Below, piece after piece: positions 7,446 to 15,598 of a stretch of DNA of 43,887 nucleotides; the stretch's first letter is position 1; each line of letters opens with the position of its first letter. The position numbers were made by a program, and so were the translations under genes. A model generated the notes under the pieces. The model was not told where the DNA came from. It did no database searches and worked only from the letters and a program-made list of their open reading frames with translations. The stretch spans positions 1-43,887 of the forward strand of contig CAITOL010000028.1 in the NCBI GenBank assembly GCA_903893975.1, read 5' to 3'. The DNA is from an uncultured Rhodospirillales bacterium (lineage in GTDB: Bacteria > Pseudomonadota > Alphaproteobacteria > Acetobacterales > Acetobacteraceae).

Positions 7446-8873
7446 CTAGCCGTGCGCCATGTCCAGCGCCGGCGGCACATCGGCGTCGAGCGGGCAGATA
7501 TAGGGCTGTTCGGCTATGCGCGCGGCGTGGTCGGCTTTCGCGGCGGCGATCAGGGCCGGGTTGCGGATGGCTTCGGCGGCAGTGGCTGCCAGCACTTTGG
7601 CCGCATGAACCATGCCTTTATGGGCGATGCCGGATTTGCCCTGGGCGGTGAGCTGCCAGGAATGGCCGGGGGTGCCGACGGCATAGGTGGCACCGCGGAT
7701 CTGCGCCGTTGGCACCACCCAGGACACATCGCCCACATCCGTGCTGCCGACGCCGGCATTGCTTTTGCCGCCGAGCGGGATGATGCGGTCGGCCAGCGGC
7801 ACGTTCAGGTCTGGCTTCAGGCCGAAGCGCAGGAAGGCGCCGGCGATATCGTCCGGGCGCAGGGTGGCGCGGATTTCCTCGGCGAAGCGCCGGTCTTCCG
7901 CATCCCATTCCGGCGGGCCGAGGCGGGTCAGGCTGTCGTGCAGCGCCTGTTCCAGCGGCGGGTTGGCCAGCAGGTTGGACATGCCGGAGACGGTTTGGTG
8001 TTCCACCCGGGTTTCCGTCATCAGCGCTGCGCCGGCGGCGACGTTTTTCACCCGCGCGATCAGCGTGTGCAGTTCTGCCAGTTCGCGGGCGCGGATCAGA
8101 TAGCGCACCTTGGCGCGGGCCTGCACCACGTTGGGCGCGACGCCGCCGCCATCGAGCAGCGCGTAGTGGATGCGCGCGTCTGACGGCATGTGTTCACGCA
8201 TGTAGTTGACGCCGACATTCATCAATTCCACCGCATCCAGCGCCGAGCGGCCGAGATGCGGGGCGGCGGCGGCGTGGCTGGCGCGGCCGTGGAAGGTGAA
8301 ATCCACCTCCACATTGGCCAGCGACACGGCAGGGTTGACGGCGGCGAAGGGGGCGGGGTGCCAGGATAGCGCGATATCAACGTCATCGAACACGCCTTCG
8401 CGCACCATGAACAACTTGCCGGCGCCGTTTTCCTCGGCCGGGCAGCCGTAATAGCGCACCCGGCCTTTGAGGCCCTGGGCGGCCAGCCAGTCCTTCACCG
8501 CCACGGCGGCCAGCATGCTGGCGGCGCCGAGCAGGTTATGGCCGCAGGCATGGCCGGACGGACCGATCGGGCGATGTTCGGCGATGCCGGCTTCGTTGGA
8601 CAGGCCGGGCAGCGCGTCAAACTCACCGAGGATGGCGATCACCGGGCCTTCGTCCCCGGCTTCCCCCACCAGCGCGGTCGGCATGCCAGCGAGGCCGGTG
8701 GTGACGCGAAAGCCGTGCTGTTCCAGCATGCTGACATGCTCGGCGGCGGAGCGGTGTTCCTGAAAGCCGAGTTCCGGCATGTCCCAGATGCGGTCGGAAA
8801 AAGCTTCAAACGCCGGCCGATATGCGTCCACCAAGGACCAGAGGGGATCGGCATTCGGGGTTGCGTTCGGCAT
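7446..8873 (-). CDS. M20-family amidohydrolase, AbgB-like
   Basis: The 475-residue protein matches the M20D amidohydrolase group that includes the p-aminobenzoyl-glutamate hydrolase subunit AbgB. Metal-binding stretches are GHACGHNLLG and CPAEENGAGK in the N-terminal half, and a dimerisation lid domain lies between the two halves of the catalytic domain. Such enzymes split aminoacyl or aromatic acyl amide bonds in the cytosol. The ATG at 8873 is chosen because AGGAG precedes it, although the frame stays open to 9251, which would cross the Fur-box promoter region of the divergent iron permease. It converges on the VapC gene with a 13-base gap. Confidence 0.87.
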   Translation of the reverse strand: MPNATPNADPLWSLVDAYRPAFEAFSDRIWDMPELGFQEHRSAAEHVSMLEQHGFRVTTGLAGMPTALVGEAGDEGPVIAILGEFDALPGLSNEAGIAEHRPIGPSGHACGHNLLGAASMLAAVAVKDWLAAQGLKGRVRYYGCPAEENGAGKLFMVREGVFDDVDIALSWHPAPFAAVNPAVSLANVEVDFTFHGRASHAAAAPHLGRSALDAVELMNVGVNYMREHMPSDARIHYALLDGGGVAPNVVQARAKVRYLIRARELAELHTLIARVKNVAAGAALMTETRVEHQTVSGMSNLLANPPLEQALHDSLTRLGPPEWDAEDRRFAEEIRATLRPDDIAGAFLRFGLKPDLNVPLADRIIPLGGKSNAGVGSTDVGDVSWVVPTAQIRGATYAVGTPGHSWQLTAQGKSGIAHKGMVHAAKVLAATAAEAIRNPALIAAAKADHAARIAEQPYICPLDADVPPALDMAHG

Positions 8874-8997
8874 GACAGGCTCCTGCGTGATGCGCCGAGC
8901 CTGGGGCGCGGGGCGGCGGGCGTCAATGTTTGAAACATGAAATTCCGTGCTTCGGGCTTGCGCGATGCCCGGCCGGCGGATACAAGTTTGCCTCAGT

Positions 8998-9012
8998 TGC
9001 GAATTATTCGCA
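8998..9012. promoter_or_regulatory. Fur box (7-1-7 palindrome)
   Basis: TGCGAATTATTCGCA is a perfect 7-1-7 inverted repeat with the GAAT-N-ATTC core of classic Fur operators. A further half-site, ATTCGCA, follows at once. It lies 21 bases before the ATG of an FTR1-type iron permease, so iron-dependent repression is the simplest reading. Confidence 0.75.
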
Positions 9013-9033
9013 TTCGCAGACGTAGGAACGACC

Positions 9034-10164
9034 ATGCTGGTAAGTCTTATTCTGGTGTTTCGCGAGGCCATGGAGGCGGGGTTGATCGTCGGCATTGTGC
9101 TGGCGGCGACCGAAGGGGTGCGGGCGCGCGGGCGCTGGGTGGCGGGCGGGGTCGCGGTCGGAGTAGCCGGGGCGGGGCTGGTGGCCGGCTTCGCGGCGGC
9201 GTTGTCCGATGCGTTCGACGGCGCTGGGCAGGAGGTGTTCACCGCGGCCATTCTCGGGTTCGCGGTGCTGATGCTCGGCTGGCATATTCTGTGGATGGCG
9301 CAGCACGGGCGGCAGATGGCGGCCGAGTTGCGGACGGCCGGCCAGCAGGTGCGGCTGGGGCAGCGGTCGCTGGCGGCGTTGGCCGCGGTGGTGGCGGTGG
9401 CGGTGCTGCGCGAGGGGGCGGAACTGGTGCTGTTCCTCTACGGGCTGGTGGTGTCGTCGCATGACAGCGCGCCGTCGCTGGTGCTGGGCGGGGTGGCCGG
9501 GCTGGTGCTGGCGGCCGGGCTGTCCTGGGTGTTGTATCGCGGGTTGGTGAGCGTGCCGCTGCATCGGCTGTTTTCACTGACCAACGCGCTGATCGCGCTG
9601 CTGGCGGCGGGCATGGCCGGGCAGGCGGCGGCGGTGCTGCATAGTGCGGACCTGCTGCCGGGCTGGGGCGAGCAGATTTGGGACACCAGCGCGGTGCTGG
9701 CCGATGGCAGTCTGCTTGGGCGGACCTTGCATGCGTTGATCGGCTATTCCGCCCGGCCGTCGGGCATTCAGCTCGCGGCCTATGCGGCGACGTTGCTGGT
9801 GCTGGGCGGCGCGGGGCGGATGATCGGCCGGCGGCCGCGCGCGGCGGCGCTGGCGGTGCTGACGGTGGGGATGGTGGCCGGCGCCGCGCCGGCGCGGGCG
9901 GACGAACTGCCGCTGCTGGTGTTCCGCAACCATCGCTTTGAGCCGGCGCGCATACAGGCGCCGGCCGGGGTGAAGTTCCGCTTGCAGGTGAAGAACGCCG
10001 ACGACACCGCCGATGAATTTGAAAGCGCGGCGCTGAACCGGGAGAAGCTGGTGCCGCCCGGGCAGACGGTGACCATCTTCCTCGGGCCGCTGGCGCCAGG
10101 CGAATACAAATTCTTCGGCGATTTTCATCAAGACACCGCGCAAGGCGTGCTGGAGGTCAAATGA
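9034..10164 (+). CDS. FTR1-family iron permease fused to an EfeO-type cupredoxin domain
   Basis: The 376-residue product has an N-terminal FTR1 permease of about seven membrane segments and a periplasmic C-terminal cupredoxin-like domain (about 290-376). Two REXXE iron-passage motifs are visible: REAME at 10-14 and REGAE at 126-130. A last hydrophobic stretch ending in APARA links to the cupredoxin part, which reads like EfeO/P19 N-terminal domains (FRNHRFEP, LAPGEYKFFGDFHQDTAQG). Family members import ferric or oxidised ferrous iron across the inner membrane. The ATG at 9034 has AGGAA upstream and sits just after a Fur box. The next gene overlaps by ATGA. Confidence 0.9.
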   Translation: MLVSLILVFREAMEAGLIVGIVLAATEGVRARGRWVAGGVAVGVAGAGLVAGFAAALSDAFDGAGQEVFTAAILGFAVLMLGWHILWMAQHGRQMAAELRTAGQQVRLGQRSLAALAAVVAVAVLREGAELVLFLYGLVVSSHDSAPSLVLGGVAGLVLAAGLSWVLYRGLVSVPLHRLFSLTNALIALLAAGMAGQAAAVLHSADLLPGWGEQIWDTSAVLADGSLLGRTLHALIGYSARPSGIQLAAYAATLLVLGGAGRMIGRRPRAAALAVLTVGMVAGAAPARADELPLLVFRNHRFEPARIQAPAGVKFRLQVKNADDTADEFESAALNREKLVPPGQTVTIFLGPLAPGEYKFFGDFHQDTAQGVLEVK

Positions 10165-10937
10165 GCCCGTTTCATCGACTGGTTGCGGCAGCGATCCTAT
10201 TGCTGCCGGTGACGGCGCGCGCCGATTATCTGGTGCGCTCCCCCACCGAAATCGATCTTGGCGAGATCGAGCTGGAGCATAATGGCTCCGCCAATTTCGA
10301 CCGGCGGCCGGACCAGCGCGGCGCGCGCAGCTACACCACCGAGATCGGCACCGGGCTGACGCCCTGGTGGCATAGCGAGCTGGAATTCGGCTTCGACCGC
10401 GCCCCCGGGCCGGCGCAGTCCACCTTGCTGACGTCGCTGGTGTGGGAAAACACCTTTCAGCTGACCGAGCCGGGGGAGGCGTTTTTCGACTGGGGATTTT
10501 ACGTGGAATACGGCCAGTCCCTGACGCGCGGGCGCAATGCGGGGCCGAACCAGGTGACGTTCGGGCCGCTGATCGCCAAGGATATCGGCCGCACCACGCA
10601 TACGCTGAACCTGCTGTTCAGCCGGGAGTTGGGGCCGGACCAATCCACCCACGGGCTGGATTTCAGCTATGCGTGGCAAAGCCGGTGGAATATCTGGGCG
10701 CCGCTGTCGCCGGCGATTGAGATTTACGGCGATACCGGGGTGATCGGGCAGATTCCGCGCCTGTCGCAGCAGCAATTGCTGGCCGGGCCGGTGGGGGTGG
10801 GCGCGATCCGGCTGAGCGAGCTGGGGTTGGGGCAGGCGGGCAAGATTAAATACGAGGCCGGCTGGCTGTTCGGCGCCACCCCGGCGACGACGCATGGCGC
10901 GCTGCGCTGGCGGTTGGAGCTGGAGGTGCCGTTCTAG
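10161..10937 (+). CDS. Predicted outer-membrane beta-barrel protein, iron-permease partner
   Basis: The 258-residue protein starts with a clear signal peptide (cut near TARA, residue 21) and then shows alternating hydrophobic and polar residues, ending in VPF, a C-terminal Phe typical of outer-membrane barrels. I do not recognise a named family. Its ATG overlaps the stop of the iron-permease gene (ATGA), so the two are translationally coupled and should share the Fur box. This makes it a candidate outer-membrane partner in metal uptake, but that role rests on context alone. Confidence 0.65.
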   Translation: MSPFHRLVAAAILLLPVTARADYLVRSPTEIDLGEIELEHNGSANFDRRPDQRGARSYTTEIGTGLTPWWHSELEFGFDRAPGPAQSTLLTSLVWENTFQLTEPGEAFFDWGFYVEYGQSLTRGRNAGPNQVTFGPLIAKDIGRTTHTLNLLFSRELGPDQSTHGLDFSYAWQSRWNIWAPLSPAIEIYGDTGVIGQIPRLSQQQLLAGPVGVGAIRLSELGLGQAGKIKYEAGWLFGATPATTHGALRWRLELEVPF

Positions 10938-10996
10938 GCCGGCCGGCTTCACAGCCATGATCGCCCCGCCTAAAGTTTCGCCGGGGAGAAACGATC

Positions 10997-12607
10997 ATGC
11001 CGGATACTGAGATTTTGCGCGCCAGGGCTGGCCGCGCCGGGACGCGTTTGGCGGTTTTGACGCTGGCCGCGCTGCTGAGTGCCGGGACTGCCGCCGGGCG
11101 CGACCTGACCTTTGGCCGTGGCACCGAACATGCGGCGATTGATCCGCATTTCAACGATGCCGGCAACGACGTTTCGACCAACCAGAACATCTACGACCGG
11201 CTGGTGGAGATGAACGCGCGGCAGGAGATGACGCCGTCGCTGGCGACATCGTGGCGCGCGCTCGACCCGTTGCGCTGGGAGGTGAAACTCCGCGCGGGGG
11301 TGACGTTCCATGACGGCTCCGCTTTCGGGCCGGAGGATGTGGCCTTCTCGCTCGACCGGCCGAACCATCTGGTGGGGGCGGCGGCGCCGTGGACCCGTTC
11401 GGTCGCCTCGGTGGCCGGGGTGGATGTGGTGGATGCCACCACCATCATCGTGCGCACCAAAACGCCGAAGCCGATGCTGATGGATGAAATCGGCAATGTG
11501 TTCATGGTGTCGAAAAAAGCCGCGACCGGGGCGAGCACGGAGGATTTCAACAGTGGGCGGGCGGCGATTGGCACCGGGCCGTATCGCTTCGTGGCATGGC
11601 AGCGCGGCGATCGGCTGGAATTGCAGGGCTATAAGCCGCATTGGCGCGGCACGCCGGAATTCGACCGGGTGACGCTGCGCTTTATCCCCAATACCGCGGC
11701 GCGGATTGCCGATCTGATGGCCGGCGCGGTGGATGTGATCGACGGGGTGCCGCCGAACGATGTGCCGAGCCTTGCCGCGTGCAAGGAGTTGCGGGTGTGG
11801 TCGGGGCTGACCAACCGCATCACCTTCCTGGCGATTGATAGCGGGCGGGCGACGACGCCGTTTGCCACCGATCTGGCCGGTGCGCCGTTGGCGAAAAACC
11901 CGCTGGCCGATATGCGGGTGCGGCGGGCGCTGTCGAAAATGATCAACCGGCCGGCGCTGGTGGAACGGGTTGCCGGCGGGCAGGGCGTGCCGGCCGGCCA
12001 GATCGTGCCGCCAGGGCAGGGCGGCTATGCCGAGGATCTGGCGCCGGATACGCTGGATCTGGCCGCGGCGAAGCGGTTGCTGGCCGAGGCGGGGTATCCG
12101 CAAGGCTTCGGGATCACCATTCAATCGTCCAACGACCGGTTCCCCGAGGATAGCGCGGTGTTGCAGGCGCTGGGGCAGATGTTCACCCGTGGCGGGCTGA
12201 AGCTGAACGGGGTGAATTCCATGCCGTTCAACGTGATGATCGGGCAAGCGGCGCAGCAGAAATTCAGCCTGTATCTATGGGCGTATAACAGCGGCGCGCC
12301 GGATGCGTCCGAGGGGCTGAAATCCCTGCTGGCGACGCGCGATGTGGCGGCGGGGATGGGTGGGTCTAACCGGACGCAATATTCTAACCCGGCCTTCGAT
12401 GCGCTGCTGGCCAAGGGCCTGGGTGAGTTTGACGACACCAGGCGCAACGGGCTGTTCGCCGAGGCGACCCGGCTGGCGATCCGCGATGATGTGGGGATGA
12501 TCCCGCTCTACTGGCAGAAACATAGCTGGGGCAGCCGCGCCGGGCTGCGTTACGAGGCCAATGTGCAGGACGATAATGCGGTGCGGTTTGTGCACATCGG
12601 CGAGTAG
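10997..12607 (+). CDS. ABC transporter substrate-binding protein, family 5
   Basis: The 536-residue protein is a periplasmic binding protein of the peptide/nickel/opine family 5. A signal peptide with a long basic n-region ends near GTAAG. Recognisable stretches are LATSWRALDPLRWEVKL and VTFHDGSAFGPEDVAFSLDR near the N-terminus, and MIPLYWQKHSWGSR near the C-terminus. No permease or ATPase genes sit beside it, so it is an orphan here. It may share the membrane parts encoded elsewhere. GGGGAG precedes the ATG. Confidence 0.87.
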   Translation: MPDTEILRARAGRAGTRLAVLTLAALLSAGTAAGRDLTFGRGTEHAAIDPHFNDAGNDVSTNQNIYDRLVEMNARQEMTPSLATSWRALDPLRWEVKLRAGVTFHDGSAFGPEDVAFSLDRPNHLVGAAAPWTRSVASVAGVDVVDATTIIVRTKTPKPMLMDEIGNVFMVSKKAATGASTEDFNSGRAAIGTGPYRFVAWQRGDRLELQGYKPHWRGTPEFDRVTLRFIPNTAARIADLMAGAVDVIDGVPPNDVPSLAACKELRVWSGLTNRITFLAIDSGRATTPFATDLAGAPLAKNPLADMRVRRALSKMINRPALVERVAGGQGVPAGQIVPPGQGGYAEDLAPDTLDLAAAKRLLAEAGYPQGFGITIQSSNDRFPEDSAVLQALGQMFTRGGLKLNGVNSMPFNVMIGQAAQQKFSLYLWAYNSGAPDASEGLKSLLATRDVAAGMGGSNRTQYSNPAFDALLAKGLGEFDDTRRNGLFAEATRLAIRDDVGMIPLYWQKHSWGSRAGLRYEANVQDDNAVRFVHIGE

Positions 12608-12648
12608 CGCGCGGCGCTAGCGCGGGCAGGTCTGCGCAAGGCCTGTCT

Positions 12649-12671
12649 GGGGACGTGGATGCCCACGCCCC
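12649..12671. terminator. Strong hairpin between convergent genes
   Basis: GGGG-A-CGTGG and CCACG-CCCC form a stem with one bulged A and an ATGC loop between the binding-protein gene and the convergent PEP-CTERM gene. No T-run follows on either strand, so if it ends transcription it is not a textbook intrinsic terminator. Confidence 0.4.
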
Positions 12672-12690
12672 GACGCGGTTGCAAAATGCC

Positions 12691-13332
12691 TTAGCCCCGG
12701 CGGGTTTGGCGGCGCCGGGCGGCGACCATCCCGGCGAGGCCAAGGCCGAACAGGCCGAGCGTGGCCGGTTCCGGCACATCGACCGTGGTGTACGAAACGG
12801 TAATCGCCGTGATGGCAAAGTCATTGCCATTGTCGCTGACCGGGTCCAGGTCGATTGAGGTTTGGTTCGACAGGCCGGTAACGCTGGTCAGGTCTTGCAG
12901 GGTAAAGCTGGTTGACAGCGGAAGGCCGTAATTCGACCCGTAGACGATCTGGCCATCCGAACTGGCGATCGCAATCCCCCAGGTGCCGTAGTCACCGCCC
13001 AGCGCCGCCACCTCGACTGAGACCATCGAGAACGCGCCGCCATTGACCATGGTCAGCAAGGTGTCCGCGCCACCGGCGCCAATGTTACTGGTGCTCTCCA
13101 GCGCATAAACGCCACCGACATCGACGATCTGCGGCGTGCTCGAGAAGCCGAGTCCCGGCGTCAGGGTGAAGCCGTCCACGGTCAGCGGGTTGGTAAACGC
13201 GCCGGTGGGCAGGCTGCTCAGGTTCAACGTGAGCGTGGTGGTGGTGGCCAAGGCCGGTGTTGCCGCGATGGCCGCGACCAACGCGAGCACCGCACCGCGC
13301 GGCTTCGTGCCGTGCCACAATGGTCCAAACAT
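12691..13332 (-). CDS. PEP-CTERM sorting-domain protein
   Basis: The 213-residue secreted protein has an N-terminal signal peptide ending at ALATTTT and a C-terminal PEP-CTERM tripartite signal: the VPEP motif, a hydrophobic helix (LGLFGLGLAGMVAA) and a basic RRRQTRRG tail. Such tails are processed by an exosortase and are common on biofilm or surface proteins. The middle part is Gly/Ser/Thr-rich with no recognised domain. ATG at 13332 was chosen over an adjacent TTG because the AGGA site then has normal spacing. No exosortase gene is in the window. Confidence 0.85.
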   Translation of the reverse strand: MFGPLWHGTKPRGAVLALVAAIAATPALATTTTLTLNLSSLPTGAFTNPLTVDGFTLTPGLGFSSTPQIVDVGGVYALESTSNIGAGGADTLLTMVNGGAFSMVSVEVAALGGDYGTWGIAIASSDGQIVYGSNYGLPLSTSFTLQDLTSVTGLSNQTSIDLDPVSDNGNDFAITAITVSYTTVDVPEPATLGLFGLGLAGMVAARRRQTRRG

Positions 13333-13367
13333 CAAATTTTCCTATGAAATGAGTCAAACTTTAGGAC

Positions 13368-13396
13368 GTTATATTTTTTTATAGACAGCAATGCAA
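13368..13396 (-). promoter_or_regulatory. Sigma-70-type promoter of the PEP-CTERM gene
   Basis: On the minus strand TTGCAT (13396-13391) and TATAAC (13373-13368) are separated by exactly 17 bases. The spacer contains a run of seven A. Transcription would begin near 13361, leaving a leader of about 30 bases with an AGGA site before the ATG at 13332. Confidence 0.6.
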
Positions 13397-13429
13397 CGTA
13401 AAATATCGTTGAAAAATTGCAGGGAAGGG

Positions 13430-13568
13430 AAGCGCTCCTTTTTTGAAAAAAAGGAGCAAAAAACTTTTATCCCTGGTGCCGTGCGCCTTTGTCTGCCTGG
13501 GGAAGTACGGCGAAGCCTGGGGATTGATGACGTTTTTTTGGTTCTTTTTGTTCACAAAAAGAACACCT
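13430..13568 (-). repeat. Dispersed two-hairpin repeat, full-length copy B
   Basis: This is the second full copy, in reverse orientation to copy A. The GCTCC/GGAGC hairpin is at 13434-13457 and the GTTCTTTTTG-type hairpin is at 13541-13564. Flanking bases (GAAGGTGTTC at one end, GGAGCGCTT at the other) also match copy A, which marks the element borders. The inner complementary arms are shorter here (AAAAAAAC with GTTTTTT). It separates the PEP-CTERM promoter region from the 3' end of cysI. Confidence 0.8.
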
Positions 13569-13571
13569 TCC

Positions 13572-15287
13572 CTACCCGACCATCGCCAACAACGCCGCCG
13601 CCCCGTGCCGATGGCAGAAATCGCCAAACCCTTCGCCCGGCGCGCGGTCGCGGGCGAAGCGTGCCACGATCGGTTCCAGCGTGGCGACGAGGCGTTCTTC
13701 CTTCACCCGTTCGTAGAGCTTGAAGCTGAGTCGGGTGCCGGCGAAGTCGCCGCCGACATAGATTGCGTAGGCGCCGGGCACGCGGCCGACGATGCCGATA
13801 TCGCCGGCATAGGTGCGGGCGCAGCCATTGGGGCAGCCGGTGATGCGCAGGCTGATGCGTTCCTCAATCAGGCCGTGCCGGCGCAGCAGCCCCTCGAAAA
13901 TTTCCACCAACGGCGCGCGCACCCGCTCGGCTTCCGTCAGCGCCAGGCCGCAGGTGGGCAGGGCCGGGCAGGCGAGTGCCCAGCGAGCGAGCGGGGTGAG
14001 GTCCTCCGACAGAGCCACGCCGTGGCCGCGCAGGATCTGTTCGATGGCGCCGCGATGGGCGGGGGCGATGTTGGTGAGCAGCACATCCTGCTGCGGCGTC
14101 ATCACCGGGTCTGGCCCGAAGCGTTGCACGATTTCGCGCAAGGCGGTGCGCAGGCGCACGGTTGCCGTGTCGACAATGCGACCGGATGGCAGCGGCACGC
14201 CGAGCCAGAGCTGGCCATCGCCCTGGTCGTGCCAGCCGAGCAGGTCCGGCACCGCGATTGGCGGCATTGGCCGGGCGTCTTGCAGGTTGAGGTGGTAGGT
14301 GCCGATGAGTTCGGCCTTGACCCAATCCAGCCCGCGATCATCCAGCACGTATTTCAGCCGGGCGCGCTTGCGGTCGCTGCGGTCGCCATTGTCACGTTGC
14401 AGGGAAATCACCGCTTCGGCGGCTGGCAGCAGTTGATCGGCGGCGACGAAGCCGAGGATGGAGGCGGCGCGGGGATAGGTGTCCTTGCGGTTATGCGTCA
14501 TGCCGAAGCCGCCGCCTGCGGTGAGGTTGTAGCCGAGCAGGGTATCGCCCTCGAACAAGGCGATGAAGCCGAGGTCGTTGGCGAACACGTCCACCGTGTT
14601 GTCGTCCGGGGTGGCGATGGCGATCTTGAATTTACGCGGCAGATACGTGGAACCGTAGAGCGGTTCGAATTCTTCCCCCGAAGCGGCGGTATCCGGCTCA
14701 TCGAGGAAGATCTGATGATAGGCGCGGCTGGCCGGCAGCAGGCGGGCGGAGAGCAGTTTGGCGTCGGCCACCAGGCGGGCATGTCGGGCGTCGCGCAACG
14801 GGCGCGGGGTGGACATGACATTGCGCACCACATCGCCGCAGGCCGCTTGGGTGGTGAGCAGGGCGGCGTTGATGGCTGCTGCTGTGGCTTTCAAATTTCC
14901 CTTAATCACACCGTGGAATTGCACGCCCTGCCGTGTGGTAATGCGCAGGCTGGCATTGCCGTAGCGGTCGGCGAGTTCGTCCAGCGCCAGATACTGCGCG
15001 GCGGTGAGGATGCCGCCGGGCATGCGCACGCGCAGCATGAAGTTGTATTCTTTTTCTTCGCCACGCTGCTTGCGTTCGGTGGCGGTGTCACGGTCGTATT
15101 GCTCGTAGCTACCGTGGAATTTCAATAGATTATAGCCATCTTCCGAAACCTGGGCGCCAGGCCCGGCCAGTTCCGCGGCCAGATCGCCGCGCAGGCGGCG
15201 GCTGGACTGCTTCAGCGCTTCGACCCCGGAGAGGGCGCGCGCGGCGGGCGCGGGGACAGGCGGGGTGGCGGCGTCTTGCGGGGCCAT
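13572..15287 (-). CDS. cysI: Assimilatory sulfite reductase haemoprotein subunit
   Basis: The 571-residue protein is the sirohaem/4Fe-4S sulfite reductase subunit that reduces sulfite to sulfide with six electrons. The four cluster ligands are present as C-x5-C (Cys440, Cys446) and C-x3-C (Cys485, Cys489), in CPALPTC and CPNGC. Other typical stretches are LRITTRQGVQFHGV and YNLTAGGGFGMTHN. The ATG is preceded by GGAGG. A flavoprotein partner (CysJ) is not in the window. The nearby Rrf2 regulator and cysK suggest one sulfur-assimilation cluster. Confidence 0.93.
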   Translation of the reverse strand: MAPQDAATPPVPAPAARALSGVEALKQSSRRLRGDLAAELAGPGAQVSEDGYNLLKFHGSYEQYDRDTATERKQRGEEKEYNFMLRVRMPGGILTAAQYLALDELADRYGNASLRITTRQGVQFHGVIKGNLKATAAAINAALLTTQAACGDVVRNVMSTPRPLRDARHARLVADAKLLSARLLPASRAYHQIFLDEPDTAASGEEFEPLYGSTYLPRKFKIAIATPDDNTVDVFANDLGFIALFEGDTLLGYNLTAGGGFGMTHNRKDTYPRAASILGFVAADQLLPAAEAVISLQRDNGDRSDRKRARLKYVLDDRGLDWVKAELIGTYHLNLQDARPMPPIAVPDLLGWHDQGDGQLWLGVPLPSGRIVDTATVRLRTALREIVQRFGPDPVMTPQQDVLLTNIAPAHRGAIEQILRGHGVALSEDLTPLARWALACPALPTCGLALTEAERVRAPLVEIFEGLLRRHGLIEERISLRITGCPNGCARTYAGDIGIVGRVPGAYAIYVGGDFAGTRLSFKLYERVKEERLVATLEPIVARFARDRAPGEGFGDFCHRHGAAALLAMVG

Positions 15288-15322
15288 GCGGAACCTCCAT
15301 GCGGCAGAAAATCACTTTCCAC

Positions 15323-15352
15323 TTGCACATGAACCGCAAAATACCCTATGTC
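15323..15352 (+). promoter_or_regulatory. Possible sigma-70 promoter for the small membrane protein
   Basis: TTGCAC (15323-15328) and TATGTC (15347-15352) are spaced by 18 bases in the region divergent from cysI. The following leader carries a strong AGGAG site. The match to consensus is only moderate. Confidence 0.35.
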
Positions 15353-15376
15353 AAACGTGATTTAGGAGTTTCACCG

Positions 15377-15598
15377 ATGTTTGCGCAAAATACTCTCCAG
15401 TTCTTTGGTGACGATGCGATCTCGGCCATGCCGTATGGCGACATCATGCCGGGCCTGGTGCGGCGGGCGGAGCCGGTGGACGAGCATGAGGCATCCGACG
15501 ATGCCGTGGAGCAGCCGATGGTGATCACGGTGGAATTGATGTGGGCGGCGATTGCGCTGGCGAGCGCCTTTGCGACGGCGATGTTTCTCGCCAGCTAG
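15377..15598 (+). CDS. Small single-pass membrane protein, sulfur cluster
   Basis: The 73-residue protein has an acidic soluble first half and one hydrophobic helix at its C-terminus (about residues 51-72, VELMWAAIALASAFATAMF). ATG 15377 is preceded by AGGAG at 8-base spacing, which makes translation convincing. I do not recognise a family. It is transcribed divergently from cysI, and its stop codon shares the CTAG tetramer with the stop of the convergent Rrf2 gene. A tail-anchored accessory of sulfur metabolism is possible, from position only. Confidence 0.6.
   Translation: MFAQNTLQFFGDDAISAMPYGDIMPGLVRRAEPVDEHEASDDAVEQPMVITVELMWAAIALASAFATAMFLAS

Noticed and set aside
13443-15128. A 561-codon plus-strand frame over cysI
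   Set aside because: It starts in the hairpin repeat and is antisense to cysI, whose cluster cysteines prove the minus-strand reading.
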